Shown here piece after piece: positions 1-8,849 of a stretch of DNA of 64,000 nt. Below the pieces are notes generated by a model that was given only the letters and a program-made list of their open reading frames with translations, had not been told where the DNA came from and ran no database searches. The DNA is taken from positions 124,001 to 188,000 of the forward strand of contig NZ_VZOV01000003.1 of NCBI RefSeq assembly GCF_008801915.1, written 5' to 3'. This stretch comes from Cupriavidus gilardii (lineage in GTDB: Bacteria; Pseudomonadota; Gammaproteobacteria; Burkholderiales; Burkholderiaceae). The position numbers were made by a program, and so were the translations under genes. Numbering within the stretch: the stretch's first letter is position 1; each line of letters starts with the position of its first letter.

Positions 1-1
1 C

Positions 2-589
2 TCCAAGACGCACGAGTTCTTCGGCCTGAAATTCACGCCGGTGTTCATGTACTACTACCTGCTGATCCTGCTGGTGGTGGCCATCGTGTTCGTGTCGCTG
101 CGGCTGCAGAATTCACGCATCGGCCGCGCCTGGGTGGCGATCCGCGAGGACGAGATCGCGGCCAAGGCGATGGGCATCAATACCCGCAACATCAAGCTGC
201 TGGCGTTCGCGATGGGCGCGTCGTTTGGCGGCGTGTCGGGCGCGGTGTTCGGCGCCTTCCAGGGCTTCGTGTCGCCGGAATCGTTCACGCTGTGGGAGTC
301 GATCTACGTGCTGGCGATCGTGGTGCTCGGCGGCATGGGCCATATCCCGGGCGTGATCCTCGGCGGCATCCTGCTGATCGGCTTCCAGGAACTGCTGCGC
401 GTGGTGGCCGAGCCGGTGCAGCGGATGATGCTGGGCGAAGTGATCGTCGATGCCGAGGTGCTGCGCCAGCTGCTGTTCGGCCTGGCACTGGTCGGCGTGA
501 TGCTGTATCGCCCGGCGGGCCTGTGGCCGTCGCCGCGCAAGGAAGACCGGCCGGTGATCCGCCGCCCCGGTAGCGTTGGACGTCTGTGA
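2..589 (+). CDS. livM: Branched-chain amino acid ABC transporter permease (LivM family), 5'-truncated by window edge
   Basis: The last 195 residues of an inner-membrane permease of the LivM family, which forms the channel for leucine, isoleucine and valine (or related compounds) with LivH. The frame is open from base 2, so the true start lies outside the window. Visible are several hydrophobic spans and the family's cytoplasmic loop IREDEIAAKAMGIN, which contacts the ATPases. The protein ends in a basic tail. livG starts 14 bases after its stop and livF follows, so this is the end of a liv operon. The substrate is inferred from family only; the receptor gene is not in view. Confidence 0.93.
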   Translation, partial: SKTHEFFGLKFTPVFMYYYLLILLVVAIVFVSLRLQNSRIGRAWVAIREDEIAAKAMGINTRNIKLLAFAMGASFGGVSGAVFGAFQGFVSPESFTLWESIYVLAIVVLGGMGHIPGVILGGILLIGFQELLRVVAEPVQRMMLGEVIVDAEVLRQLLFGLALVGVMLYRPAGLWPSPRKEDRPVIRRPGSVGRL

Positions 590-603
590 AGCGGGAGGAC
601 CTG

Positions 604-1380
604 ATGAGCAACGAAAACATCCTCCTGTCCGTCAAGGGAGTGAACAAGCGCTTCGGCGGCCTGCAGGCGCTGTCCGATGTGGGCCTGGAAATCCGGGCCG
701 GCGAGATCTATGGCCTGATCGGCCCGAACGGCGCCGGCAAGACGACCTTCTTCAACGTGATCACCGGGCTGTACACGCCCGACTCCGGCGAGTTCGTGCT
801 GGACGGCAAGCCCTATCGGCCGACCGCGGTGCATGAGGTGGCCAAGGCCGGCATCGCCCGTACCTTCCAGAACATCCGCCTGTTCGGCGACATGACCGCG
901 CTCGAGAACGTGATGGTCGGCCGCCACGTGCGCACCAAGGCCGGCGTGATCGGCGCGATCTTCCGCCCGCCGGCGGTGCGCCAGGAAGAGGAGGGCGTCG
1001 AGGACATGGCGCACGACCTGCTCGATTACGTGGGCATCGGCAAGTACGCCAACTTCACCTCGCGCAATCTGTCGTACGGCCACCAGCGCCGCCTCGAGAT
1101 CGCCCGTGCGCTGGCGACCGAGCCCAAGCTGCTGGCGCTCGACGAGCCGGCGGCCGGCATGAACGCGACCGAGAAGGTCGAATTGCGCGGCCTGCTCGAC
1201 AAGATCCGCAGCGACGGCAGGACCATCCTGCTGATCGAGCATGACGTCAAGCTCGTGATGGGCCTGTGCGACCGCATGACCGTGCTGGACTACGGCAAGG
1301 TCATCGCCCAGGGCCTGCCGCACGATGTCCAGAACAACCCGGCGGTGATCGAGGCCTACCTCGGCACTTCGGCCCACTGA
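604..1380 (+). CDS. livG: Branched-chain amino acid ABC transporter ATP-binding protein LivG
   Basis: A 258-residue cytoplasmic ATPase that powers the LivHM permease. Walker A GPNGAGKTT is at residues 40-48, the ABC signature LSYGHQR at 156-162 and Walker B LLALDEP at 176-182. Length and the degenerate signature (LSYG rather than LSGG) are normal for LivG. I chose the ATG at 604 because GGAGG lies 5 bases upstream at 594-598. A GTG at 586 in the same frame overlaps the livM stop and has no such site. livF follows after 14 bases, so the two ATPases are co-transcribed. Confidence 0.95.
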   Translation: MSNENILLSVKGVNKRFGGLQALSDVGLEIRAGEIYGLIGPNGAGKTTFFNVITGLYTPDSGEFVLDGKPYRPTAVHEVAKAGIARTFQNIRLFGDMTALENVMVGRHVRTKAGVIGAIFRPPAVRQEEEGVEDMAHDLLDYVGIGKYANFTSRNLSYGHQRRLEIARALATEPKLLALDEPAAGMNATEKVELRGLLDKIRSDGRTILLIEHDVKLVMGLCDRMTVLDYGKVIAQGLPHDVQNNPAVIEAYLGTSAH

Positions 1381-1394
1381 CGGGGGAGCAGCCA

Positions 1395-2111
<717 letters not shown>

Positions 2112-2156
2112 GTCCGTCGCGATAGGAACGGCGGCCGCATGCCGCCGCGCCGTACC

Positions 2157-2191
2157 AAGCCCCGCCATGCCTGCATGCGCGGGGCTTTTTT
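2157..2191 (+). terminator. Rho-independent terminator of the liv operon
   Basis: A perfect 9-bp stem (AAGCCCCGC at 2157-2165 with GCGGGGCTT at 2179-2187) is followed by a run of T to 2191. It lies just after livF. Confidence 0.9.
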
Positions 2192-2234
2192 ACTCGGTCC
2201 AGCGTTTCCTTTTCGTGTCTTGCAAGGAGTTGTA

Positions 2235-2411
2235 ATGATGAGGTGTCCGATCTGTGCCGCAGGAGGTTCGCGCCGCATGATCGTCTCGTCGAACACTGTT
2301 GATGCGGCGCTACCGCAGCAGGTAATTACCGCTCCGCCGGCGCGGGCCGGATCGAATTGTGCGACGACACCACCTGCCACCCCTGCGGCGTGCGGACGAA
2401 CACATCGGTGA
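2235..2411 (+). CDS. Possible small ORF with a CPIC motif, antisense to the next gene
   Basis: A 58-codon frame with a good ribosome site (AGGAG at 2225-2229, 5 bases before ATG). It starts MMRCPICAAGG, which has one CxxC pair, and then runs antisense through the 3' end of the DUF4440 gene. I recognise no family. The second half looks like antisense of a real gene, so either only the first ~30 codons matter or the frame is chance. The stretch between the liv terminator and the DUF4440 gene holds nothing else I can see. Confidence 0.15.
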   Translation: MMRCPICAAGGSRRMIVSSNTVDAALPQQVITAPPARAGSNCATTPPATPAACGRTHR

Positions 2412-2805
2412 AGACGACGTCCGTTGGCTTGGCCTTCGCGTTGGGCCGATAACGGTTGACGCCGGTGACCACCGCGCTGTCGCGGAAGGTGCGTACCTTC
2501 AGTTCGGTCAGCGTCTGGCTGGAGCCGGGCGGCGGAGGGCCCGCAGATAGCGATTCGGCGCGGTTGCGCATGCCGCCCAGCGGAGATATGTTGACGAAGG
2601 TCGGATGGAGCAGCCGCTCGAGCGCGGCGCGGTCGCCCGACTCGGTGGCGGCCAGCCAGTCCTGCTCGGCCTTGAGGATGGCGGCGTGGTCGGCGGCCTC
2701 GTCGGCCGCGGCCGTTTCGGCGGCCAGGGTGCCGAGCAGCGCCAGGGCCGCCACGGCAAACGTAGTGGCCAGCCCACGCCTGTGCGAATGGAGGCGACCG
2801 CCCAT
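2326..2805 (-). CDS. Exported DUF4440 / SnoaL-like (NTF2-fold) protein
   Basis: A 159-residue protein with a secretion signal (basic MGGRLHSHRRG, hydrophobic to about residue 29, then AETAAADEAADH). The rest fits the DUF4440/SnoaL-like cone fold: an early helix (AAILKAEQDWLAATESGDRA), then ERLLHPTFVNISPLG, and a C-terminal GWQVVSSHNS strand typical of the family. Members are small-molecule binding or isomerase-like proteins of mostly unknown role. The chosen ATG has AGGAG upstream (2813-2817 on the complement). It is monocistronic and separated from argD by argD's terminator. The biochemical role cannot be told. Confidence 0.75.
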   Translation of the reverse strand: MGGRLHSHRRGLATTFAVAALALLGTLAAETAAADEAADHAAILKAEQDWLAATESGDRAALERLLHPTFVNISPLGGMRNRAESLSAGPPPPGSSQTLTELKVRTFRDSAVVTGVNRYRPNAKAKPTDVVFTDVFVRTPQGWQVVSSHNSIRPAPAER

Positions 2806-2904
2806 TGTTGTTCTCCTGGACCTGGATGGCATCAGTATAGGCAAGCGAATATTACCGTCGTCCCCACGCGCGGCGGGTGGCGGTCGGACACGGACGAGCC
2901 AATG

Positions 2905-2936
2905 AAAAAGCCGCCCTGCCATCGCAGCAGGGCGGC
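2905..2936 (-). terminator. Terminator after argD
   Basis: A perfect 10-bp stem (GCCGCCCTGC at 2910-2919 with its complement at 2927-2936) precedes five A on the plus strand (2905-2909), which is a T-run on the minus strand. It sits about 55 bases after the argD stop. Confidence 0.85.
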
Positions 2937-2990
2937 CGTGTTCCGATCTGTCGCTGTTGCCGGCCGCGGTCGACGGCCGGTGCGGCAAGA

Positions 2991-4178
2991 TCAGGCCAGC
3001 GCCTTCAGCAGCGTCCGCAGCATGCCGATCATCTGGTCGATTTCCTCGCGGGTCACGTTCAGCGCCGGCATGAAGCGCAGCAGGTTCGGACGCGGCGAAT
3101 TGAGCAGCAGGCCGTCGGGCTGCATCTCGCGCGCCTGCTCGACCAGTTGCGGGCCGATGTCCTTGCCCAGCATCAGCGCGCGCAGCAGGCCTTCGCCGCG
3201 TTCGCCGGCCAGGCCGAACTCGGTGGACAGCGCCAGCAGCTGTTCGCGCAGATACGCGCCTTTCTCCTGCACCTGCTGCAGGAAGCCCGGCGCCAGCAGC
3301 TGCTCGAACACCGCGCTGCCGACCGCGCACATCAGCGGATTGCCGTTGTAGGTACCGCCCTGGTCGCCGGCCTCGAAGCTCGCCACCTCGGCCTTGCACA
3401 GCAGCGCCGACAGCGGCACGCCGCCACCGATGCCCTTGCCCAGCGTCATGATGTCCGGCTCGACGTTCGACAGCTCGTAGGCGAACAGCGTGCCGCAGCG
3501 GCCGCAGCCGGCCTGCACTTCGTCGACGATGAACAGCAGCTTGTGCTTGTCGGCCAGCGCGCGCAGCCCTTGCATGAATTCACGCGTGGCGGGGACCACG
3601 CCGCTCTCGCCCTGCACCGGCTCGAGCATGATGCCGACCGTCTTGTCGTTGATCAGCGCCTCGACCGAGGCCAGGTCATTGAGCTGGGCCTTCGGGAAGC
3701 CCGGCACCTGCGGCGCGAAGATCGTGTCCCAGCCGGCCTTGCCGGACGCGCTCATGGTCGCCAGCGTGCGGCCATGGAAGCTGTGGTCCATCGTGATGAT
3801 CTCGTAGGCGCCGTTCTTGTGCTTGCGCCCCCATTTGCGCGCCAGCTTGATCGCGCCCTCGTTGGCCTCCGCGCCGCTGTTGGCGAAGAACACCTTGTCG
3901 AAGCAGCTGTGGTCGGTCAGCGTCTTGGCCAGCCGCAGCATCGGCTCGTTGTAGAACGCCGGGCTCGGATTGATCAGCTTGCGGGACTGCTCGTTCAGCG
4001 CCGCGATCATGCCTTCGTTGGAGTGGCCCAGGCAGTTGACGGCCCAGCCCTGCACGAAGTCCAGATAGCGCTTGCCCTGATGGTCCGTCAGCCACGAGCC
4101 CTTGCCCTCGGTGAAGACGAGCTCGGGCCGGTTGGTGATGTACATCAGCGATTGGACGGGATACTCAGCAAATGCCAT
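2991..4178 (-). CDS. argD: Acetylornithine aminotransferase family protein (class III, PLP)
   Basis: A 395-residue cytosolic PLP enzyme. ArgD interconverts N-acetylglutamate semialdehyde and acetylornithine in arginine synthesis, and often acts on succinyl-diaminopimelate precursors too. Typical class-III features are visible: [18 protein letters not shown] early, [14 protein letters not shown] in the middle, and [14 protein letters not shown] carrying the Schiff-base lysine. Length is right for ArgD. I start at the ATG at 4178 with GGAG a few bases upstream; an upstream in-frame start would add 20 low-complexity residues. Succinylornithine or GABA/ornithine aminotransferase activity cannot be ruled out. 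A promoter, a tiny Arg-rich ORF and a terminator lie directly upstream. Confidence 0.88.
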   Translation of the reverse strand: MAFAEYPVQSLMYITNRPELVFTEGKGSWLTDHQGKRYLDFVQGWAVNCLGHSNEGMIAALNEQSRKLINPSPAFYNEPMLRLAKTLTDHSCFDKVFFANSGAEANEGAIKLARKWGRKHKNGAYEIITMDHSFHGRTLATMSASGKAGWDTIFAPQVPGFPKAQLNDLASVEALINDKTVGIMLEPVQGESGVVPATREFMQGLRALADKHKLLFIVDEVQAGCGRCGTLFAYELSNVEPDIMTLGKGIGGGVPLSALLCKAEVASFEAGDQGGTYNGNPLMCAVGSAVFEQLLAPGFLQQVQEKGAYLREQLLALSTEFGLAGERGEGLLRALMLGKDIGPQLVEQAREMQPDGLLLNSPRPNLLRFMPALNVTREEIDQMIGMLRTLLKALA

Positions 4179-4223
4179 GGCGGACTCCAGGGATCGGCAA
4201 ACAGGGAAAAGGGAAGGGCGGCA

Positions 4224-4256
4224 AAACAAAAAAGCCACGGGGGTTGCCCGTGGCTT
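4224..4256 (-). terminator. Intrinsic terminator between a promoter and argD (candidate attenuator)
   Basis: A 10-bp stem (AAGCCACGGG at 4232-4241 with CCCGTGGCTT at 4247-4256) is followed on the minus strand by T-rich sequence. It lies 54 bases in front of the argD start and about 95 bases after a consensus promoter. It could therefore end a short transcript or act as an attenuator for argD. Confidence 0.8.
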
Positions 4257-4283
4257 GATGACCTGAACAGACGCTGTCGACGG

Positions 4284-4349
4284 TCAGCCGCGTGGCACCC
4301 TGGCGGGATGCGACGTACGGAAGCTGCGTCGGATGTTGGCGTGGTTCAT
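4284..4349 (-). CDS. Candidate 21-codon Arg-rich leader peptide before argD
   Basis: The frame encodes 21 residues, MNHANIRRSFRTSHPARVPR and a final G, with five arginines including an adjacent pair. Its ATG is 7 bases downstream of the -10 box of a near-perfect promoter, so the mRNA may begin at or next to the ATG (leaderless). A terminator hairpin follows about 28 bases after the stop, and argD after that. The layout resembles a translation-controlled attenuator. Arg codons are common in such GC-rich DNA, so the enrichment alone proves little. Confidence 0.4.
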   Translation of the reverse strand: MNHANIRRSFRTSHPARVPRG

Positions 4350-4356
4350 GCGGCCT

Positions 4357-4385
4357 ACTATAAGACGCAGTTACCCCAGTGTCAA
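4357..4385 (-). promoter_or_regulatory. Strong sigma-70-type promoter upstream of the argD leader
   Basis: On the minus strand a perfect -35 TTGACA (4380-4385) is separated by exactly 17 bases from TATAGT (4357-4362). Start of transcription is predicted at 4349-4350. It is one of the best consensus promoters in the window. Confidence 0.75.
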
Positions 4386-4513
4386 AGACGACGGTGGCGG
4401 TCCGGGGCGTCATTGTTGTTCTCGCGAAACGGTGGCGCGGTGCTGGTGCGGTCCGGGCGCAGGTTCGGGCCGGGCGCGATCCGGGCCAGCCGGGCCGCAC
4501 CGCAAGCCTTCTT

Positions 4514-5569
4514 TCAGGCAGCGCCGGCCGGATGCAGGTCGGCCTCGGAGGTGAACGAGTCGGCGAAGAACGCGTCCTCGTGCAGCGCGCACTCGGCGGT
4601 GAAGTCGCGCCGCGCCGAGTTGACCATCACCGGCGCGCCGCAGGCATAGACCTCGTGGCCGGACAGATCCGGGTAGTCCGTCATCACGGCCTGGTGGACG
4701 AAGCCGGTGCGGCCGTCCCAGTCGTCCTCGGGCAGCGCGTCGGAGACCACCGGCACGTAACGGAAGTTCGGCAGCTCGCGCGCCCACTGCTCGCACAGCG
4801 CATGCATGTACAGGTCGCGCGGACGGCGCCCGCCCCAGTACAGCGTCATCGGCCGCGTGATGCCGGTGTAGGCGGCGTGCTCGACGATGGCCTTGATCGG
4901 CGCGAAGCCGGTGCCCGAGGCCAGCAGGATGATCGGCTTGTCGGAGTCCTCGCGCAGGAAGAAGCTGCCCAGCGGACCTTCGAAGCGCAGGATGTCGCGC
5001 TCCTTCATCGCCGGCTGTCCCTCGCGCGCGCCGAACACGTAGTCGGTGAACGCGCCGCCGGGCATATGGCGGAAATGCAGTTCGATCGGGCCTTCCTCGT
5101 GCGGCGGCGTGGCGATCGAATAGCTGCGGCGCTTGCCGTCGCGCAGCAGGAATTCGACGTACTGGCCGGCCAGGTATTGCAGCCGCTCGGTGGCCGGCAG
5201 CTGCAGCTTCGCGACGATGACGTCCTCGGCCACGCGCTCCAGCGATTGCACGCGGCACGGCACCTTCTTGATCGGAATGTCGCCGGCGCCATGGACCTCG
5301 CGGCATTCGATGGTGATGTCCGATGCCGCATTGGCGCAGCAGAACAGCGCGCGGCCCTCGGTCTTTTCCTGCGCGGTCAGCGCGGAGGCGGCGTGGTCGC
5401 CCTGGACGATGTCGCCGGCGGTGACGCGGCCCTTGCACGAACCGCAGGCGCCGTTCTTGCAGCCGTACGGCAGGCCGATGCCTTGACGCAGCGCCGCCGA
5501 CAGGATGGTTTCGTTCGCTTCCGCCTCGAACTGGCGGCCGCTCGGCAGCACGGTTACTTGATAAGCCAT
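4514..5569 (-). CDS. 2Fe-2S ferredoxin / FAD-NAD(P)H reductase (CDP-6-deoxy-glucoseen reductase-like)
   Basis: A 351-residue electron-transfer protein. An N-terminal plant-type [2Fe-2S] domain has cysteines C37, C42, C45 and C77 or C78 (YGCKNGACGSCKGRV). It is followed by an FAD domain with RRSYSIATPP near residue 147 and an NAD(P) domain with LLASGTGFAPIKAI. The architecture matches AscD/CDP-6-deoxy-L-threo-D-glycero-4-hexulose-3-dehydrase reductase and oxygenase reductases. In Burkholderiales this single-gene form is usually annotated as such, but no oxygenase or deoxysugar gene is nearby and the true partner is unknown. The ATG at 5569 has GAGAG upstream and lies only 9 bases from the divergent gene's start. 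Confidence 0.85.
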   Translation of the reverse strand: MAYQVTVLPSGRQFEAEANETILSAALRQGIGLPYGCKNGACGSCKGRVTAGDIVQGDHAASALTAQEKTEGRALFCCANAASDITIECREVHGAGDIPIKKVPCRVQSLERVAEDVIVAKLQLPATERLQYLAGQYVEFLLRDGKRRSYSIATPPHEEGPIELHFRHMPGGAFTDYVFGAREGQPAMKERDILRFEGPLGSFFLREDSDKPIILLASGTGFAPIKAIVEHAAYTGITRPMTLYWGGRRPRDLYMHALCEQWARELPNFRYVPVVSDALPEDDWDGRTGFVHQAVMTDYPDLSGHEVYACGAPVMVNSARRDFTAECALHEDAFFADSFTSEADLHPAGAA

Positions 5570-5578
5570 AATCTCTCG

Positions 5579-6544
5579 ATGAGCAAAGATCTGTCGCCAC
5601 CCCGTCTGGCCCGCCCGCGATTGCTGATCGTGGGTTGCGGGGACGTAGGCATGCGTTGCCTGCAAATGCTTGCCCCGCGCTGGCGCGTGTTCGCCGTGAC
5701 CTCGCAGCCCGGCCGCGTGGCGGCCTTGCGGGCGGCGGGCGCGGTGCCGCTGGTGGCGAACCTCGACGAGCCGGCCACGCTCAAGCGCCTGCATGGCCTG
5801 GCCGATCGCGTGTTGCACCTGGCGCCGCCGCCGGCGCGCGGCGATGACGATCCGCGTACCGTCGCGCTGTTGCGGGCGCTGCGGCGTGGCGCATGGCGCC
5901 GCCCCGCGCGGGAACCCCGCATTCTACCCGAGCGGCCCGGACGGGGGACCGGCGTGGCCGGCACTGGCCGCGCGCCGGCGCTGGTCTACGCCAGCACCAG
6001 CGGCGTCTATGGCGACCGCGGCGGCGCGCGCGTCGGCGAGGCCCAGCCGGTACGGCCGCAGACCGCGCGGGCTCGCCGCCGCGTCGCTGCCGAGCGGGCG
6101 GTGCGGGCCTTCGGCCGCGCCAGTGGCTGGCGCGCCGGCATCGTGCGGATTCCGGGCATCTACGCCGAGGACCGCCTGCCCGTGGCACGCCTGCTCAAGG
6201 GCACGCCGGCTCTGGTGAGGGACGACGACGTCTACACCAACCACATCCACGCCGACGATCTGGCCCGCGCGATGATCGCCGCGCTGCTGCGCGGCAAGCC
6301 GCAGCGCGTGGTCCATGCCAGCGACGACAGCGAACTGCGGATGGCGGACTATTTCGATCTGGTGGCCGACCGGCGCGGGTTGCCGCGGCCCCCCCGGCTG
6401 TCGCGCGAGCAGATCCGCGAGGCCGTCGAGCCGGCGCTGCTGAGCTTCATGAGCGAATCCCGCCGGCTCGAGAACGCGCGGCTCAAGCGCGAATTGCGGC
6501 TGCGGCTGCGCTATCCGACGGTTCACCACTTCTTCGAAACCTGA
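5579..6544 (+). CDS. NAD(P)-binding SDR-type protein (YeeZ-like)
   Basis: A 321-residue protein with an N-terminal Rossmann motif LLIVGCGDVGMRC (about 16-28) and an extended-SDR pattern: VYASTSGVYGD, then a conserved NHIHADDLARA. The usual YxxxK is replaced by a region rich in Arg (RARRRVAAERAV), as in YeeZ-type proteins, so catalysis is uncertain. An Arg-rich insert around residues 105-135 is low complexity. It is divergent from the flavin reductase with only 9 bases between start codons, so its promoter must lie inside the neighbouring gene. Function unknown. Confidence 0.75.
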   Translation: MSKDLSPPRLARPRLLIVGCGDVGMRCLQMLAPRWRVFAVTSQPGRVAALRAAGAVPLVANLDEPATLKRLHGLADRVLHLAPPPARGDDDPRTVALLRALRRGAWRRPAREPRILPERPGRGTGVAGTGRAPALVYASTSGVYGDRGGARVGEAQPVRPQTARARRRVAAERAVRAFGRASGWRAGIVRIPGIYAEDRLPVARLLKGTPALVRDDDVYTNHIHADDLARAMIAALLRGKPQRVVHASDDSELRMADYFDLVADRRGLPRPPRLSREQIREAVEPALLSFMSESRRLENARLKRELRLRLRYPTVHHFFET

Positions 6545-6607
6545 CCACCCCGCGGCATCCGCCGCGCCGGCGATGGCATGGCGATTGCGTCATTACGCCG
6601 CGCTTTC

Positions 6608-6619
6608 CTGTCTATACAG
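6608..6619. promoter_or_regulatory. Candidate HutC operator 1
   Basis: CTGTCTATACAG is an imperfect inverted repeat. It is the reverse complement of the site at 10616-10627 before hutH, an exact 12-base match. It lies about 230 bases upstream of operator 2, in a 418-base gap without genes, of which the rest (to 6962) holds only operator 2 and the promoter. Confidence 0.5.
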
Positions 6620-6836
6620 CATCTTGGGGCACGATGCCCGCTGGCCGTGCGGCGTGGTCACCAGCCTGGTGCGAAATGCCGGTCGGGCTGGCGGTCGAAG
6701 GCGCCGCCGGCGCCTCGCATCGCCCGTTATCGCTTTCCCTATCAGGGTTTGCGAGGGTTTGCGAGCAGCGGCCGATCACCGTGGCCGGCTTTGGAGACGC
6801 TGCATTCTCGAGGCGCCGTAGTGACGTTCCATCGCC

Positions 6837-6865
6837 TTGACTTGTATATACAGGATTGCTACATT
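6837..6865 (+). promoter_or_regulatory. Promoter of the NitT/TauT transporter operon with embedded operator 2
   Basis: A -35 TTGACT (6837-6842) and a -10 TACATT (6860-6865) are 17 bases apart. The spacer starts with the perfect palindrome TGTATATACA (6843-6852), which resembles the operators near 6608 and before hutH. A repressor bound here would block RNA polymerase. HutC, encoded at the end of this operon, is the likely protein. Confidence 0.6.
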
Positions 6866-6962
6866 GCCCGGAAACCGACCGGCGCCCCGACCGAGGACGC
6901 CGGCACGACCCGGGCGGGCCGCCAGCCGGCGGCACCGTTCGCGACACCAAAGGAGCCAAACA

Positions 6963-7949
6963 GTGCAGATGCAGAAGCGGAAGTTGGGGAATCAAGGGGG
7001 CGCCGGCCGTGCGCTCGGTTGGCTGGCCACGCTGGCGCTCGCAGCCGGTGCGGGCGTGGCGCAGGCCCAGACCACCAAGGTGGCGCTGGGCATGAGCGGC
7101 TGGACCGGCTTCGCGCCGCTGACGCTGGCCGCCAAGGCCGGCATCTTCGAGAAGCACGGAGTCGATGTCGACATCAAGATGATTCCGCAGAAGGACCGCC
7201 ATCTGGCGCTGGCCTCGGGTGCGATCCAGTGCGCGGCGACCACGGTGGAAACGCATGTGGCCTGGAATGCCAACGGGGTGCCGATCACGCAGATCGTGCA
7301 GCTCGACAAGTCCTATGGCGCCGACGGGCTGGCGGTGCGCAGCGACGTCAAGTCCTTCGCCGACCTCAAGGGCAAGACCATCGGCGTCGACGCGCCGGGC
7401 ACCGCGCCGTATTTCGGGCTGGCGTGGATGCTGAAGAAGAACGGCATGACCATCAAGGACGTCAAGACCACCACGCTGTCGCCGCAGGCGGCCGCACAGG
7501 CCTTCGTCTCGGGCCAGAACGATGCGGCGATGACCTACGAGCCGTATCTGTCGACCGTGCGGCAGAACCCGGAGAAGGGGAAGATCCTCGCCACCACGCT
7601 GGATTACCCGATGGTGATGGACACGCTGGGCTGTTCGCCGAAATGGTTGAAGGAGAACCCGAAGGCCGCGCAGGCGCTGGTCGACGGCTACTTCGAAGCG
7701 TTGGAGATGATTCGCAAGGACCCGGCCAAGTCCAACGAGATCATGGGCGCCGCGGTCAAGCAGACCGCCGAGCAGTTCGCCAAGTCGGCGTCGTATCTGC
7801 GCTGGCAGGACCGCGAGGCCAACCGCAAGTTCTTCGCCGGCGAGCTGGCCGAGTTCAGCAAGGAAGCCGCCGCGGTGCTGCTCGACGTCGGCGTGATCCG
7901 CAAGGTGCCGGACGTGACGACGTTGTATGACCCGCGGTTCATCCGCTAA
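6963..7949 (+). CDS. ABC transporter substrate-binding protein, NitT/TauT (SsuA/THI5-like) family
   Basis: A 328-residue periplasmic receptor. The signal peptide ends AGAGVAQAQTTKVALG, giving likely cleavage after AQA near residue 36. The mature part has the NMT1/SsuA fold signature (GWTGFAPLTLAAKAGIFEKHGVDV) and the hinge DLKGKTIGVDAPGTAPYFGL. I prefer the GTG at 6963 because AGGAG (6951-6955) lies 7 bases upstream; an ATG six bases later is possible. It heads an operon with permease, ATPase and hutC. Family members bind taurine, sulfonates, nitrate or pyrimidines. Here the context suggests histidine, urocanate or a related imidazole, which is inference. Confidence 0.88.
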   Translation: MQMQKRKLGNQGGAGRALGWLATLALAAGAGVAQAQTTKVALGMSGWTGFAPLTLAAKAGIFEKHGVDVDIKMIPQKDRHLALASGAIQCAATTVETHVAWNANGVPITQIVQLDKSYGADGLAVRSDVKSFADLKGKTIGVDAPGTAPYFGLAWMLKKNGMTIKDVKTTTLSPQAAAQAFVSGQNDAAMTYEPYLSTVRQNPEKGKILATTLDYPMVMDTLGCSPKWLKENPKAAQALVDGYFEALEMIRKDPAKSNEIMGAAVKQTAEQFAKSASYLRWQDREANRKFFAGELAEFSKEAAAVLLDVGVIRKVPDVTTLYDPRFIR

Positions 7950-7964
7950 GCGCCGGGAGCCGCG

Positions 7965-8849
7965 ATGACACAACCGTTGCACGCCGATTCGCTGCGGGCC
8001 GTCGCGCCCGACAGCCCGGCGCCCGCCAGGACGATGCCGGCCGCGCCGCGTGCGCGCCGCAGCCATCCGTGGCTGACGCCGCTGACCCCTGTGTCGCCGC
8101 GCACCCGCTGGGTGCTTGGCCTGGGCTTCTTCGTGCTGTTCTTCGCCGTCTGGGGCGCGGTGACGCTGGGCGGCCTGGTGCCGCCGACCTTCCTTGCCGA
8201 TCCGATCACGATGGCGCGCGAGGCGTGGCTGCTGTTTACCGAGTACGGTTTTCTCGGCGATATCGGCATGACCGTCTGGCGTGTGCTGGGCGGCTTCGTG
8301 CTGGCCGCCGTGCTGGCGGTGCCGCTGGGCATCCTGATGGGCGCCTACAAGGCCGCCGAAGCCTTCTTCGAGCCCTTCGTCTCGTTCTGCCGCTACCTGC
8401 CGGCGTCGGCCTTCATTCCGCTGCTGATCCTGTGGGCCGGCATCGGCGAGACGCAGAAGCTGCTGGTGATCTTCATCGGCTCGTTCTTCCAGATCGTGCT
8501 GATGGTCGCCGTCACCGTGGGCGGCGCGCGCCGCGACCTGGTCGAGGCGGCCTATACGCTGGGCGCCAACAGCGCCGGCATCGTCAAGCGCGTGCTGATA
8601 CCCGGCGCCGCGCCCGGCATCGCGGAGATCCTGCGGCTGGTGCTGGGCTGGGCCTGGACCTATGTGATCGTCGCCGAGCTGATCGGCTCGTCGTCCGGCA
8701 TCGGCCACATGATCACCGACAGCCAGGCGCTGCTCAATACCGGCCAGATCATCTTCGGCATCATCGTGATCGGCTGCATCGGCCTGGTCTCGGACCTGCT
8801 GTTCAAGCTCGCCAACCAGCGGCTGTTTCCGTGGAGCACCATCCAATGA
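7965..8849 (+). CDS. ABC transporter permease, NitT/TauT family
   Basis: A 294-residue inner-membrane permease of the SsuC/TauC type. A 50-residue cytoplasmic N-terminus, rich in Pro and Arg, precedes about six hydrophobic spans beginning WVLGLGFFVLFFAVWG. The EAA loop that docks the ATPase is visible as DLVEAAYTLGANSAG near residue 193. Its stop overlaps the ATG of the ATPase gene (ATGA), showing translational coupling. It lies between the receptor and ATPase genes of the hut-linked transporter. Confidence 0.9.
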   Translation: MTQPLHADSLRAVAPDSPAPARTMPAAPRARRSHPWLTPLTPVSPRTRWVLGLGFFVLFFAVWGAVTLGGLVPPTFLADPITMAREAWLLFTEYGFLGDIGMTVWRVLGGFVLAAVLAVPLGILMGAYKAAEAFFEPFVSFCRYLPASAFIPLLILWAGIGETQKLLVIFIGSFFQIVLMVAVTVGGARRDLVEAAYTLGANSAGIVKRVLIPGAAPGIAEILRLVLGWAWTYVIVAELIGSSSGIGHMITDSQALLNTGQIIFGIIVIGCIGLVSDLLFKLANQRLFPWSTIQ

